Source: Calendula officinalis
Lineage: Eukaryota > Streptophyta > Magnoliopsida > Asterales > Asteraceae
DNA: 64,000 nt
Assembly (NCBI GenBank): GCA_963853835.1
Contig: OY970829.1
Span: 74,779,401 to 74,843,400 of the forward strand
Direction: 5' to 3'
The position numbers and the translations under genes are program-made. The notes under the pieces are model-generated. The model saw only the letters and a list, made by a program, of their open reading frames with translations, ran no database searches and had not been told where the DNA came from. The stretch's first letter is position 1, and each line of letters begins with the position of its first letter. Of the stretch, positions 1 to 11,500 are shown piece by piece.

Positions 1-104
1 ATATGATGAACGTGACATACAATTTGACCATTTTTTGCCATGTTAATTTTTCATATTTCCTCAACGATAATCTATTAAATGTATAACAAAATTTTGTGTT
101 ACAG

Positions 105-194
105 GCGGACGAGGAAGAAATAGATTTATTGAAGATACAAATTCAAACCGCTATATTGGCTTTAAATGACCCTCCAAGTCCAATGAGCACCTAA
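105..194 (+). CDS. Terminal exon of an unidentified gene (3' end only)
   Basis: A splice acceptor (TTGTGTTACAG) ends at 104. It is followed by an open frame of 29 codons ending in TAA at 192-194; the peptide begins ADEEEIDLL and ends DPPSPMST. The composition is acidic and helix-like with a Pro/Ser tail, which suits a protein C-terminus. The rest of the gene lies left of the window. I do not recognise the protein. A second frame of the same exon is also open for about 20 codons before a stop, so the frame choice is a judgement. T-rich sequence with several AT-rich stretches follows, as expected for a 3' UTR. Confidence 0.4.
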   Translation, partial: ADEEEIDLLKIQIQTAILALNDPPSPMST

Positions 195-805
195 CCTCAA
201 TCATTTTTCATCTTTAATTTTCAGTTTTTTTATACTCTTCTGTAAAGTAAATGGGTGAAATCGAAAAATCCAGATACTTAACCGAAAACTGAAAAAGAAA
301 GATAGATGAAAACGAATAAACCTTACGAGTGTCTCCCCTTCCTACTTCAATATTTCATTTTGTGTTCTTTGTAATTTACTTTTTTGCCCTTAGTGATGAA
401 GGGTAATTTTTCTTCTTGATTTTTCCTCTGGTTTGTTTTCCTCATAAGGGTACTTTTGTAATTTGTCCAGAGCATATCAATAAGATAGTCTCTTTTTATT
501 TATGGAATTTGCTTTATCGTATTATCTTTTGCAAGGATTACTGTAAGGTTATTTGTTTATGACGTTTGTATAAAATAATAATTAATCATAAAATAGTGTT
601 TGACAAACCGAAATATATACATCATAAACGTAATGTCAAGTTTATCCAATTATAGTACCATAATATGTCAATAAGTTTCGCTCAAAATGTCGACCCATTA
701 GATTCAAAAAACAAGCGTTAAATAAAAAGAAAAAAAAAAGAAATAAAACGTTAATTAAATATAATGTTGTAGATCAATAAAGAACCTTGAGATTAAAAAA
801 CATAC
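195..805. other. AT-rich intergenic DNA, no gene seen
   Basis: The left part is probably the 3' UTR of the exon ending at 194. The rest is AT-rich spacer. I looked here for the missing last exon of the MIF-like pseudogene (expected just below 806 on the minus strand) and did not find it. Confidence 0.5.
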
Positions 806-1268
806 CTCAACGTCGAATTTGATATAAAAACGTGAACTATTTAACAAAAGCTTTGTTGGAACAATGTCTGCAATTGTTGAACTCAATTTCCCATTGACAG
901 TTGGATTAAGTCCACCAACTGAAATAACTTCCCCATATGAAGCTGGTTCTTCTGTGCCAGAAAATGCTATTGGCACACATCCATTGACTAAAATTATAAC
1001 ATACTGCCCATTTTAAGATAGAAAATAATCTTAAGTTATAAAGGTATAATCAAACCACCTTCTTATGAACAGTTTAAAGCAGAAAGTTGAAGTTATTCAC
1101 AGAAGCATTTCAGCAAACAGTTGGTGGGCATTACATTCAAAGCATTAAAAAGTGGAGGGTTCGTAGAAACTTAACAGACTCGGTTTCCCGATGATCTTTG
1201 CAACAGCTTTGGTGGCATCTTTAAGAACGTCAGAAGCAATCACTGGAATGTTGATTCAATGTTGGCAT
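806..1268 (-). pseudogene. Decayed MIF/D-dopachrome tautomerase-like (MDL) gene
   Basis: Two minus-strand exons match the plant macrophage-migration-inhibitory-factor-like family. The exon at 806-1003 (acceptor GGGCAG, donor GAG|GTATG) encodes about 66 residues with the family blocks VNGCVPIAFSG, TEEPASYGE, ISVGGLNP and SSRFYIKF. The upstream exon (about 1179-1268) has the start MPTLN and DVLKDATKAVAKIIGKP. It is damaged: about ten bases appear missing after MPTLN, putting the start out of frame with the conserved block; the exon-1 donor is not canonical; the conserved Tyr after IKF is absent; and no last exon is visible. Plant MDL proteins are about 115 residues and keep the N-terminal Pro that acts in tautomerases. 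Identity is confident; the pseudogene call rests on the frame break and the missing 3' exon. Confidence 0.75.
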
Positions 1269-1602
1269 CTTTTTCGCCAAATACTTTTGAGAAATTTCTA
1301 CGGATTTTATTTTGGGTATTAACTATAAATTCAAGTTAAAACATAAAGATTAAAAAAAATCGAAATCTGTTTAGCTCATCTTCTATAGTTATATCTGGGC
1401 TGATTCACCTAAGAATTGATCAATTCATCCTTATTTCAGCCCATATTTATTTCTTGTAGTTGTAAATTCATAAGAGAGAAAAAAGGTTCTAACATAACAA
1501 AAGTTTATTTATTTAGGACAAGACCTAATTTTTTTTATGTTTAAAAACGTATTTAATCTACCAAAGAGGATCATCTACCAAGAAGAAATCAATGACTACG
1601 AT

Positions 1603-2296
1603 TAGGGGTGGCAATTGGGTTGGGTTTGGGTTGGCGGGTTCGGGTTGGCAGGTTGGCGGGTTAGAATCACTCAACCCGAACCCGACCTGTTAGAATTTTG
1701 GGTCAGAAAATTCAACCCTAACCCATACTCGTTTAAATCAAGGTAACCCAGACCCAACCTGTCTAACCCATATAACTTAACAAGTTAGTGGGTCAAGTGG
1801 GTTAGCGAGTCAAAACCAATTTGGCGAAATTGCAATCACATGAAATGATGATGTTGATATTTTTATTTTATAGAGAAACTGTGCCAAAATTGAAACTATT
1901 AAATAAGTAATTCTTGCATCTCTCAAATTTACAACCATTTTAGTTAAAGAAAATATGCCAAAATTTAATTGCGTGAGATTTGAAGGAGGAATTCAAGCTT
2001 GAAGGTCAAAAGAAATATAAATATTGTATACATGATAACTACTTTAACGGGGTGCCTTATATTATTTATGGTATTTAGTATTTACATATATATTTATAAA
2101 AAGTCTTTAAAAATTTAACGGGTTGACGGGTCGACCTGGTTTTATATAAGACAACCCGAACCCAACCTGATTTATAAACAGGTTGGACGGGTCGACCTGT
2201 TTTTGACCCGAACCCATTTATGGTCAACCCAAACCCGACCTTTTTCGTGTTGGGTTCGTGTTGGGTCGCGGGTCGTGTCAGCAATTGCCACCCCTA
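1603..2296. mobile_element. Non-autonomous hAT-type DNA transposon, 694 bp
   Basis: Perfect 15-bp terminal inverted repeats (TAGGGGTGGCAATTG and its complement) are flanked by an exact 8-bp target duplication ACTACGAT (1595-1602 and 2297-2304). An 8-bp duplication and this end sequence fit the hAT superfamily. The interior is built of degenerate GGGTT/CGGGTTGG units near the left end and their complements near the right end, giving a long fold-back. No transposase is encoded. Confidence 0.9.
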
Positions 2297-2479
2297 ACTA
2301 CGATGGATTTTGGGGTGTTTGTCCTATATCATTGATGTTGTTTATGGATTTCAGAGATAAAATCATAAAACTAAATATTTAGTAATTTAGTAAGTTAGTG
2401 ATTTGACATTTTCAGTGACATCCAAACGGGTATTATGCATTTCTCGAACATATCTCTTTTTTAGGGAATAAATCCCATC

Positions 2480-2592
2480 ATTTTTTTTTCTCATAAAGAA
2501 TACCCCCAACAAGTCTTGAACCCAAAACCTTTTGAAGACAAACTCCCCCAGGCAACCCTTAGTGGCTAATTAATCTAGACCAATTGGTTAAA
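2480..2592 (-). mobile_element. tRNA-derived SINE remnant
   Basis: Read on the minus strand there is a box A-like segment (AACCAATTGGTCTAG, about 2575-2589) followed at SINE spacing by a box B-like segment (TTTGGGTTCAAGACT, about 2512-2526) and then A-rich sequence. No target duplication was identified, so the boundaries are approximate. Confidence 0.4.
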
Positions 2593-2693
2593 TGCAAAAT
2601 GTTCAAAACTGATTAACAGTTGATTTAATGAAACTATGTTACAATGCTAGTTTAAATAGAAAAAAGAGAGATCCATAAAGGGTTTGACTAACT

Positions 2694-2869
2694 CATGCCT
2701 TAAGGGCATAAGATAAAAGATATTTAATAATCTAGAACCTTCCTACAAATGTTTAAATAATCATTAATGAACTTTATTTTATATTAATTCATGAGATTCA
2801 TTAAATACAATTTCAAATATTTAAGGAATTTGAAATTCAATTATTTGAGATTCTTGCCCTTAAGGCATG
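2694..2869. mobile_element. Inverted-repeat element, MITE-like, 176 bp
   Basis: The ends carry an inverted repeat CATGCCTTAAGGGCA with a few more matching bases inside it; the interior is AT-rich and non-coding. I could not find a clear target duplication, so the superfamily is undetermined. Confidence 0.4.
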
Positions 2870-4217
2870 ATTTAAATAATCCCATCTATAAATCCTTAAA
2901 GGTATAAACTTACAACGGATCTAAATTAAGCTAAACTAAAACAGTAACTTAATGCAATAAGGTAACAATATCATGTATGAATAATATTTTATGTGCTAAT
3001 TTCATCCCTCCACCACAAGTACTCAACAATTGTTAAAAGGAAATTAGAAAAAATAAAATATTAAAAATTAAAATAAATAAACATATGAGTATTTGTCCAC
3101 TTTACTTTGCCGAATGACGTAGTTAGAGATAGGCATGTTCAAAATACCGAGAATCAATCAGAATCGTCAAACTGAACATGACCAAATGAAGTTGTATCGT
3201 TTGGTTCATGACTATAATTTTCTTGTAAACTTGGTTCTTGGTCTGAACTTGTCTCGAGTGATTCCGTTCGGTCCGAACCCGAGAAAAAACTGAAAAAAGT
3301 CGAAGAAACTTTCTCAGTTTTTGGTTCGGTTCCGACCGGTTCTCTACTCGGTTCTGAGCGTGACAGGTTCTTTAGATAAAATTGGGGAATATCGAACCAC
3401 AGATTTTTTTATTTAAGGAATAAGCTTGCAAAACTGCATATCATGGGGATAAAATTGCTAGTAATTTCCAAATTCTACTCGAATGGCTAAAACAAAACCC
3501 GACCCGATAAAATCAAGAGTTGTAAATTTGTAATAAGAAAGCCATTGAATGTAAAGATGGCAACGTAGGACATCCATCTGCCACCCGAATTATTCAATGT
3601 CATCCTACGAAATCTCCAACCCCAATCAGCTTATGACATGTCAGCAGATAAAATAGTCCTTTGTCGGGTTTAGCATGGGGTGACATGCACCTAATTCTCT
3701 TTTGTATCAGGTTATCCAATGTCCTATCATTTTCACATGTGCGCATGATTGCCCCTTTTCAATCTTTAGAAAATATAATAACAAATTAATTAACTCAATC
3801 TTAAAAAGTTAATATTTTTATTTCAGAGTTATATTAGGTTAACTGTAATTAAAGGTAAGATATATTATATTATTTTTTATTTTTATTAAAATTTTCATTT
3901 ATCTCTCTACTTATTTGATCAATACAATTATTTAAATTAAAATATAAAATTAGAAAAGAGAATTTATGAATTTTAATGTCAATAATTTAAAAAAAAAGTA
4001 CAATTTTTCTTAAACGTAAAGCTAAATATGTAAACTTATGGCATTACTTCACTATCTTGTGCATACAAAAGCCTCAACCATTTGCCTAACAATACATTTT
4101 TGTAAGCGTTTGTCTTTACATGAGGAGCATGCATTTGTAATTTGCAACGAACTTGTAAGGATATAAATAATATTTATAAATTAATATATTTATACCACTA
4201 CATTAACAATACATTTT
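2870..4217. other. Intergenic DNA without recognisable gene
   Basis: AT-rich spacer. Positions about 3120-3420 contain repeated CGGTTC/GAACCG units (for example TTGGTTCGGTTCCGACCGG) that look like the interior of a decayed hAT-type MITE, but ends and target duplication were not resolved. No coding exon was seen on either strand. Confidence 0.45.
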
Positions 4218-4437
4218 AAATCATAAGGGTGGTGGTCTAGTTGTTAGATTTAGTTTTTAAAAATGTGAAATTATCAGGAGGTTCCAAGTTCAATCTCTGT
4301 TATGAGCAAAGAAATAAAAATACCTCCTTGTGGCCACAAAAGTTCACCCATGTCGACTCCAGACTACCCACAACACGAATGATCTTATGATTAATCGGCT
4401 CGTAAAGCGAGTCAAAACTCAAATTAAAAAAATAAAA
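4218..4437 (+). mobile_element. tRNA-derived SINE, about 220 bp, with target duplication
   Basis: A 10-bp direct repeat AATACATTTT (4208-4217 and 4438-4447) flanks a unit with a box A-like motif (GTGGTCTAGTTGTTAG, near 4229) and a box B-like motif (TTCCAAGTTCAATCTC, near 4284), ending in an A-rich tail. This is the layout of a pol III-transcribed SINE mobilised by LINE machinery. Confidence 0.7.
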
Positions 4438-4453
4438 AATACATTTTTGTAAA

Positions 4454-4584
4454 GGGAATTCATTTCTACACCACAAGTTTTAATGTTTATACCACATTGT
4501 ACAAGTTTGACAGCTAAATGTTCAACCAAGCTAAGCAATGATTGTGGTACATGTCATAAACGTTGTGGTGTAAAAATCACCCCC
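4454..4584. mobile_element. Short MITE, Mutator-like, 131 bp
   Basis: Imperfect terminal inverted repeats (GGGAATTCATTTCTACACC at the left, complement of GGGGGTGATTTTTACACC at the right) share the block TACACCACAA. The element is flanked by the direct repeat TTTTTGTAAA (4444-4453 and 4585-4594). A 9-10 bp duplication suits Mutator-type elements. It sits immediately beside the SINE at 4218-4437. Confidence 0.6.
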
Positions 4585-4594
4585 TTTTTGTAAA

Positions 4595-5535
4595 CGTTTG
4601 TCTTTACATGCTAGATTTTACTTGAAGGGTATTTTAGGGAATGTAGAAAAAGGATGATAAAATAATTGGAGTGATGAAATTAACATATAAACAAAAGTAG
4701 GCACATGCACACTAAAGTGGTCCAAACAGAAACACTTCCATACAACTATTCTATGGTGTCTTCCTCTGTTTTTTTTTTTCATCCCAATTGATCAATCCCC
4801 TGTTTCCTAAATCACATAATTTTCTAGAAAACAATGTGAAATTACTAAATTACCCTATGGATTTCTGCCAGTTTTATCTCTTCTGCTACCCGTGACTCTA
4901 TTCTCTCTCTTTCTATTGGATGCCCATAAATCTTGATTTATAACTGTTTAATGTTTTTATGGGTAAATCCAACTCATGGTCACATGAATTTTGGGTTTTA
5001 TGCATTCAATTTCGAATAAATGCTTGTGTGAATGTCTGTATGCTTACTTTCTTGATTTAGCTAAGTGCTTAGCAGTACAAAGTTTCATGACATATTTCTG
5101 CACGCTAATTTGATGAATTCGATGTTGATTCTATGACGTTTTGTGGGTTTTAGGAAAAGGGTTTTCTGGTATCTTCTTATTTTTAGTTTTTTTATTTCAT
5201 TTTTTGGATTTTTCTTCACATTCTACAGGAACCCATCATTTTTTTATACATAAAAATATGCACTTTTTAGGGTTTATGGTTCCTCATATTCAATTGTCTG
5301 AAGTCTAAAAGATCTTTCAACACATTGTCACCTCTTTTCCACTCATTTTCAGTTAATCTTGTGAATTCTGAAATCGGGCATCTCAAATTTCTTACATTTC
5401 TTGAATAAAATTTGAACTTTCTTATTCCCGAATCCAAGAATTCCAGAAATTAAGTTCTGGGTCTTTTCTTTTCAAGTAAATAAATTATGGGTTCATAAAA
5501 TCTTGGATTGAATTGAATTTCTTAGAAGTATAAAA
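4595..5535 (+). promoter_or_regulatory. Upstream region and 5' leader of the CCT-domain gene
   Basis: No coding exon is visible. The stretch is T-rich with CT-rich tracts (for example TTCTCTCTCTTTCTATTGG near 4900) of the kind found at plant transcription starts, then a long AT-rich leader up to the ATG at 5536. A 5' UTR intron is possible but not proven. The exact start site cannot be placed from sequence alone. Confidence 0.35.
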
Positions 5536-8500
5536 ATGTCATCTTGTTTAAGCGGAGCTACAGGGAGAGCTTATGGATTTGATCTTGATAATCGTTCATC
5601 ATCTCCATCTTCAACTCTTTCTGAATCAAGCAATTCATCAATGGCGGTTTTCACCCGAAAACCTCGAACCCCACGAAAACGACCCAATCAAACTTACAAT
5701 GAAGCAGCTGCTCTGCTTTCAACAGCTTGTCCCACCATTTTTTCAGTCACTAAAAAGAACAATAAACACTCCAAATTACCCAGTAAACATACTAATTTAT
5801 TCAACGAACCACCGGAATTGCTTTTACCGTTTCCGGTGACCGAAAGGCCAATTAAGGTGAAACCAATGGGAATTGAATACAATGGGAGTTGGAATTGTAG
5901 CTCCAATTGTAATTCTACGGAGCTGTGTGAAGAATATGAAGATGATTTTGATACAGAATCGATACTTGATGAGGAAATTGAAGAGGGGATTGATAGTATC
6001 ATGGGGAACTCGAATTCGATTGTCGGAAGTCTTGAAATTTCAAGCGAGAAATCTTGTTCTAATTTGAATTTCGGTTTCAATTCCAACACTTGTTATGGGT
6101 ACCCAATTGGATTGGGATTTGGGGGAAATTTCGAGTTCAATCTAGGGTTTGGATTAAGGAACGGGGTGAGGGCATTGAGGAATGTGGATGAAGGGAATTG
6201 GAATTGGAATGCTCCGTCGGTCAATGTGATGAATATATCACCGCCGGTTTTTATGAAATCTAAGAAAGCTCCGATTGTAAAGAAGAAGAAAGTGGAGGAA
6301 TTGATGAAGTTGGAATCGGAATTGGGGAATCCGATTATTGGAGAGGAAAGGTTGAGTATTGAAAACCGGCCTCCATTGTTATTGAAATTGAAATTGAATT
6401 ACAACAAGATTTTGAAGGCTTGGTCGGATAAAGGATCTCCGTTGCCGGAGGAAATCTCAGGGCCGGAGTCACCCGGAAGTGATATTCATGTAAGTTGTTT
6501 CTCTGCGTTTTCTCCCGCCAGTAATTGGGTGTAGTATTTATGTTAGAAATTGTATTTGATTTATCACTTTCGTATTCATTTGATTAATATAAGTGTTAAA
6601 GATAAAAGAAATAAAATTAGTATAAAGAATTAATAAAGTACTCAAATACATATATCAATTATTTTATAAGTAACATGATTAAGTAGAAAAATGTAGTAAG
6701 AATGAATATTATTTCTCTTTGTGTTATTATGTTGCGTGTAACCTAAAGTTAGGGGTTTTAATGATTTGAGTCGAGTCGAATATCAGGAAATTTAGGCTCG
6801 ACTCGTTTAATAATTACTCGGCTCGAGCTCGAATAAGTTTTTTAGAATTGTATTCGACTTCGAGCTCGAATATTTATATAGTGTTCGAGCTCGAGCTCGA
6901 TATTCTCATTTATAATTCTATATTTTTTTAAATGAACTAATTTATAAACTCGAAAAGCTCGTTAATTACTCGGGTCGTTAACGATATATGTATATTTGTG
7001 TACTTATTGATCAACACTAGTACTTATTGTATACAATACTTGTTCGGCTCGTTCAGATCGTCTAGCTCGAGACTAAACGAGCTATCGAAATAGCCGAGTC
7101 GAGTATTAAATTATTAGGCTCGGCTCGTGAGATTAATCGAGTATTTTTTTTTATGTTCGAGCTCGACTCAAGATCGAATTATTATAGGCTCAAGCTCGAT
7201 ATAAACGAGCTCGAGCTCGAGTAGCTCGTTAAAAGCTCGACTCGTTAACACCCCTATCTAAGGATATGTGTTTTTTTATATATTCGTTAGTTTTACGTTA
7301 TATGTAGATAAGTAAGATACAATGTATATTATTGTTATATTTCATGTCTTATATAATGGCAGGCGAAATTGGCTCAAATAGACTTGTTTTCAGAGGATGG
7401 AGGCGTGAGAGAGACTAGTGTAAACCGTTACAAGGAGAAAAAACGAACAAGGCTATACTCGAAGAAGATTAGATATCAAGTTAGAAAAACCAATGCTGAT
7501 CGACGACCTAGATCCAAGGTACGATTTTTTTTAAGTAAATAATTGTTTGAATAATTTGTTTTGTTTACACGAGAATATGTATCATTAAACACATGAAAAT
7601 ATGTCCATTGGACATACAAAAAGCTACATATTCCTGAGTAAATCATACATGACAAAACTAGATCATATAACTTGATTTTGTTTCCATGAGAAATAATTGT
7701 GATACAAGTATAACCAAGAAAACATGATATTTACGATGTAACATACCCTATTCATGTATGTAAATATATTGCAACTATGTAGTGATAGTTTAATGTTAAG
7801 TACGTCTAAAATAATTTCTTAAATATGACAAGTTTGATTTTTTATTTTGGCTAAAAATTATCAGATAATCCGTGAATGTTAGAAAATGACCGCACAACGG
7901 TTAGTTCATGTATGTTGGAGCAAAACACAGATCAACTTATTACTGATGCTGCAGTTAGTACTGACATAATTAGTACTGATGGGGCAGAACATATTACTAC
8001 TGATGAAGTTGATGCTGGTGTTCACTATAACTAAGTTACTACTGATCATGAGAAGATTGAAGATACTACTGATCATTGTAGTTACTACTGACGTTGATTA
8101 TGGACTTACTACTGATCACCAAGTTTACTACTGATGTTACTTATTTACTACTGGTGATTGCAGTTACTACTGATACGCGTTTTTGGAAGATATCAAGTCC
8201 GAGATCTTCGTAGAGATAGTTATAGAATGTAATTAAATGTATATCTTTTATAATTCGATGTAAATCAAATCCTAGAATAACTAGGGTAAATAGTTTAGCT
8301 TCAAGGACTACTATAAGTATGTTCCTTACGAATTGTAAACGTACGTGTGTATTGTTAACTCAATAATATACATTGAAGCTTTTTGTGAAACTGTGTTCTT
8401 AATATTCTTGCATATTGTTCATACAGTTCATTGTTCTTAATTATTGATATAGTGTTGATCCGCTGCAACTTCTATCATCAATTAGATCTAAGGTGTTTAT

Positions 8501-11500
8501 TAACTTGTCTATAGTTAATCGATCCTGACAAGTGGTATCAGAGCTTATTGGTTCTAGATCTACTATTTGTTAAGAACAACAAAAAGTTTTAATCTTTAAA
8601 ACACACACATTATTAATCATGACTGATAATAATGAAAGCACTCAGGCCAACAAAATCCCTATGCTCACTCCCAATAACTTTGGGATGTGGAAGAATCGTA
8701 TTAAGCAATACATGCTTATTACAGATTATTCTATGTGGGAAGTCGTTTGTGAAGGAAACAAAACTGGTCAACTTCAAGCAAGCAGCTCTGTAACTGAGGC
8801 AGACAAACTTAAATGTGAGAAGGAGAAGAAAGATAAAGGCATCGAACTCAAAACTCTAAGCACTCTCCTACTGGCCATTCCTAATGACTATCAACATCTC
8901 TTTGTTGAATATGATGATGCTAAGTTGCTTTGGGAAGCACTGGAGAAGAGATTCGTTGGGACAAAGAGTACAAAAAGAAACATGAAGTCTGTTCTCAAAC
9001 AAGACTTTGAAAATTTCAAAGGAAAGCCCAATGAAACACTCACTCAAGTGTTTGACAGATTCAACAAACTAATTGGTGAACTCAACCAAGTTGGTGTAAA
9101 GATGGATCAAGAAGATGTCAACATGAAGTTCCTAAGATCTCTTAGTGAAGAATGTGCCATGTACACAGTGGTGTATAGACAAAGAGATGCTCTAGAAGAA
9201 AAGGAGTTAGATGAACTCTATAATGATCTCAGAGTGTTTGAAACTGAGGTAAATCACAAAAACCCTTCTATTTCTTCTAACAATGCTGCATTTGTGTCTA
9301 GTACAGGTCAAGGACAAGAAACCTCCACAGGAAAGGCTGCAGATTCTGAGGATACTGCAAGAGAATCCTTCTTCACTAGTCATGTGCATACTGCATTGAT
9401 TAGTGATGACTTGGAACAATTGAATCCAGATGATCTTGAGGAGATGGATCTTAAATGGCAGATGGCTATGCTGAGCCTAAGGACCAAAAGATTCTTAAAA
9501 AGAACTGGTAGGACAAGCCTCAATTTCAACAAAGGTGACAAAGCAGGATTTGACAAGACTAAAGTCAAGTGTTACAACTGTAACAACCTTGGTCACTTTG
9601 CAAAAGAATGTCCTCAACCAGACAAAAGATCAAAATCAACTGCTCTTGTGTCACAACAAGGACAAGGCTATGACTGGAGCTTCCAAGCAGAAGAGCATAC
9701 TCAAAATCAAGCTCTCATGGCTTTTACTGACAACAAAACTGAGGTAAAATCTAAACCTTGTACTCCTGAATGTGCTAAAATTATTAAAAATCTAGAAAAA
9801 GAAAACACTAAATTAAATGAAGATCTAGCAAAAGCAATCAGAAGAAATCATGAGTTTGATAGTGTGATTGCTGATCAAGAACATCAAATAAAGGTGTACA
9901 AGATGATTGATCAACGGATCAAGGAAGAATTGCTTCAAGCTGTGGATGAGAAAGAGTTCTATGAAACAAAAAACAAAGAACTAACAAGTAAATTAGAAGA
10001 ATGTCAGCTTGAAATTGAACAAAATAAATTAACAATTAAAAAGTTTGAAAGAAGCACTAAAATTCTAGATGAATTAACTAATAATCAAACTACAGAAAAA
10101 GTTGTTCATGGGGTGGGATATCATGCTGTACCACCTCCACACAAATTCATTCCTCCACTTAAAAACAGTTCAGAAAGAATCATTAATGAATTAAAAACTG
10201 AAAATCAAACTGAATCTAAAAATGAAACATCTGAATCAAATGATTCTTCAGATGATGAGCAATCAATTGAATTTACAATATCTCAAACTGAATCACCAAA
10301 ATCAATTGATACAAGTTTTCACACAGCTCAAAGTCCAAATGATTCTCCTAAATATAATGCAGAAAATATACCCAAAATTCTAAAAAGAGGAAACCAAAGA
10401 AATAGAAACCAACTCTTAGAACAAAGAAAAACAATAAAGGCTCAAGAAAATAAATTAAAATGTGTTATTTGCAACAAAGTAAATCATTTAGCAAAGGATT
10501 GTCACTTCAATCCAATAAATTGCAAGGAGTTAAAGGAATTTAAAATTTTTAAAGAAAATGCAACAACTCAAAGGTTAAAAGATACTACTGGTCCTTCAGT
10601 AGTAAATACAATCAAAACTCCAATTGCTGAAACTCCAAGATTTGGAAGAAGTGCACCAAGATTTGTGCAAAACAGAAGAGTTGGCAGCCCAAAGAACAGC
10701 AATTACTTCAAGAACAATGGAAAATCTAATCAAAATAAACAATATTTTAAATTTTCCAACACCAGTAGAAACTCTAACAAATTTACTACTGGTGTTAACC
10801 CTAATTATAATGCTGTATGGTACCAGTACAAGAATACTACTGGTAAAAACCCTAATTTCAAAAATACTACTGCTCCCAAAACAAATTTCAAAAACACTAC
10901 TGGTCATTTTAAACATGGTAAGTACCCAAATACTACTGGTCCATCAGTAGTAAAGTATTCAAAAGCTAAAAACAATGGGTATAAACCAAGATCAGTAGGA
11001 AATTCTCACACCAGTAATAACTCCAAAAGGGCAGTAGTAAAACAAAACACCAGTACTAAACAAGTATGGTTACCAAAAGTGTTTAAAGTTAAAACTCCCA
11101 AAGCTTATTTCTCAAAGGATGAACCCAAGACATATAAAGCTTGGGTTCCCAAACTTAACTAATCCTTTACTCATTTGTGCAGAGCATTCAGATCCCAGAA
11201 GAAGGAAGAACATGGCATATTGATAGTGGATGCTCAAGGCACATGACTGGAAATCTGCAAATTCTTAAAGATTTCAAGTCATTTGATGGAGGATATGTGG
11301 CGTTTGGTGAGAATCCCCAGGGAGGTAAGATTACAGGTAAAGGTACTGTTACTAATGGAAAAATTACCTTTGATGATGTATTTTATGTAGCTGAACTAAA
11401 ATACAATCTTGTCAGTGTGTCTCAAGTTTGTGATAAAAAGAACAAGATTCTGTTCACAGACATTGAGTGCATCATTCTTTCTCCTGATTTTATTTTAGAT

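Noticed and set aside
2075..2284. Minus-strand open frame of 69 codons
   Set aside because: Falls inside the hAT-type MITE and consists of its GGGTT-type repeats.
7996..8172. CRISPR-like array or telomere-like repeat
   Set aside because: The motif is 7-12 bp with unequal spacers in a plant LTR; it is neither a CRISPR array nor a telomeric repeat.
10918..11182. Very good splice donor ATG|GTAAGTA in gag (10918; also in copies 2 and 3) paired with the acceptor at 11182
   Set aside because: The join is in the wrong phase for pol and runs into a stop soon after, so it does not explain gag-pol expression; the weaker GAG|GTAAA donors do fit the phase.
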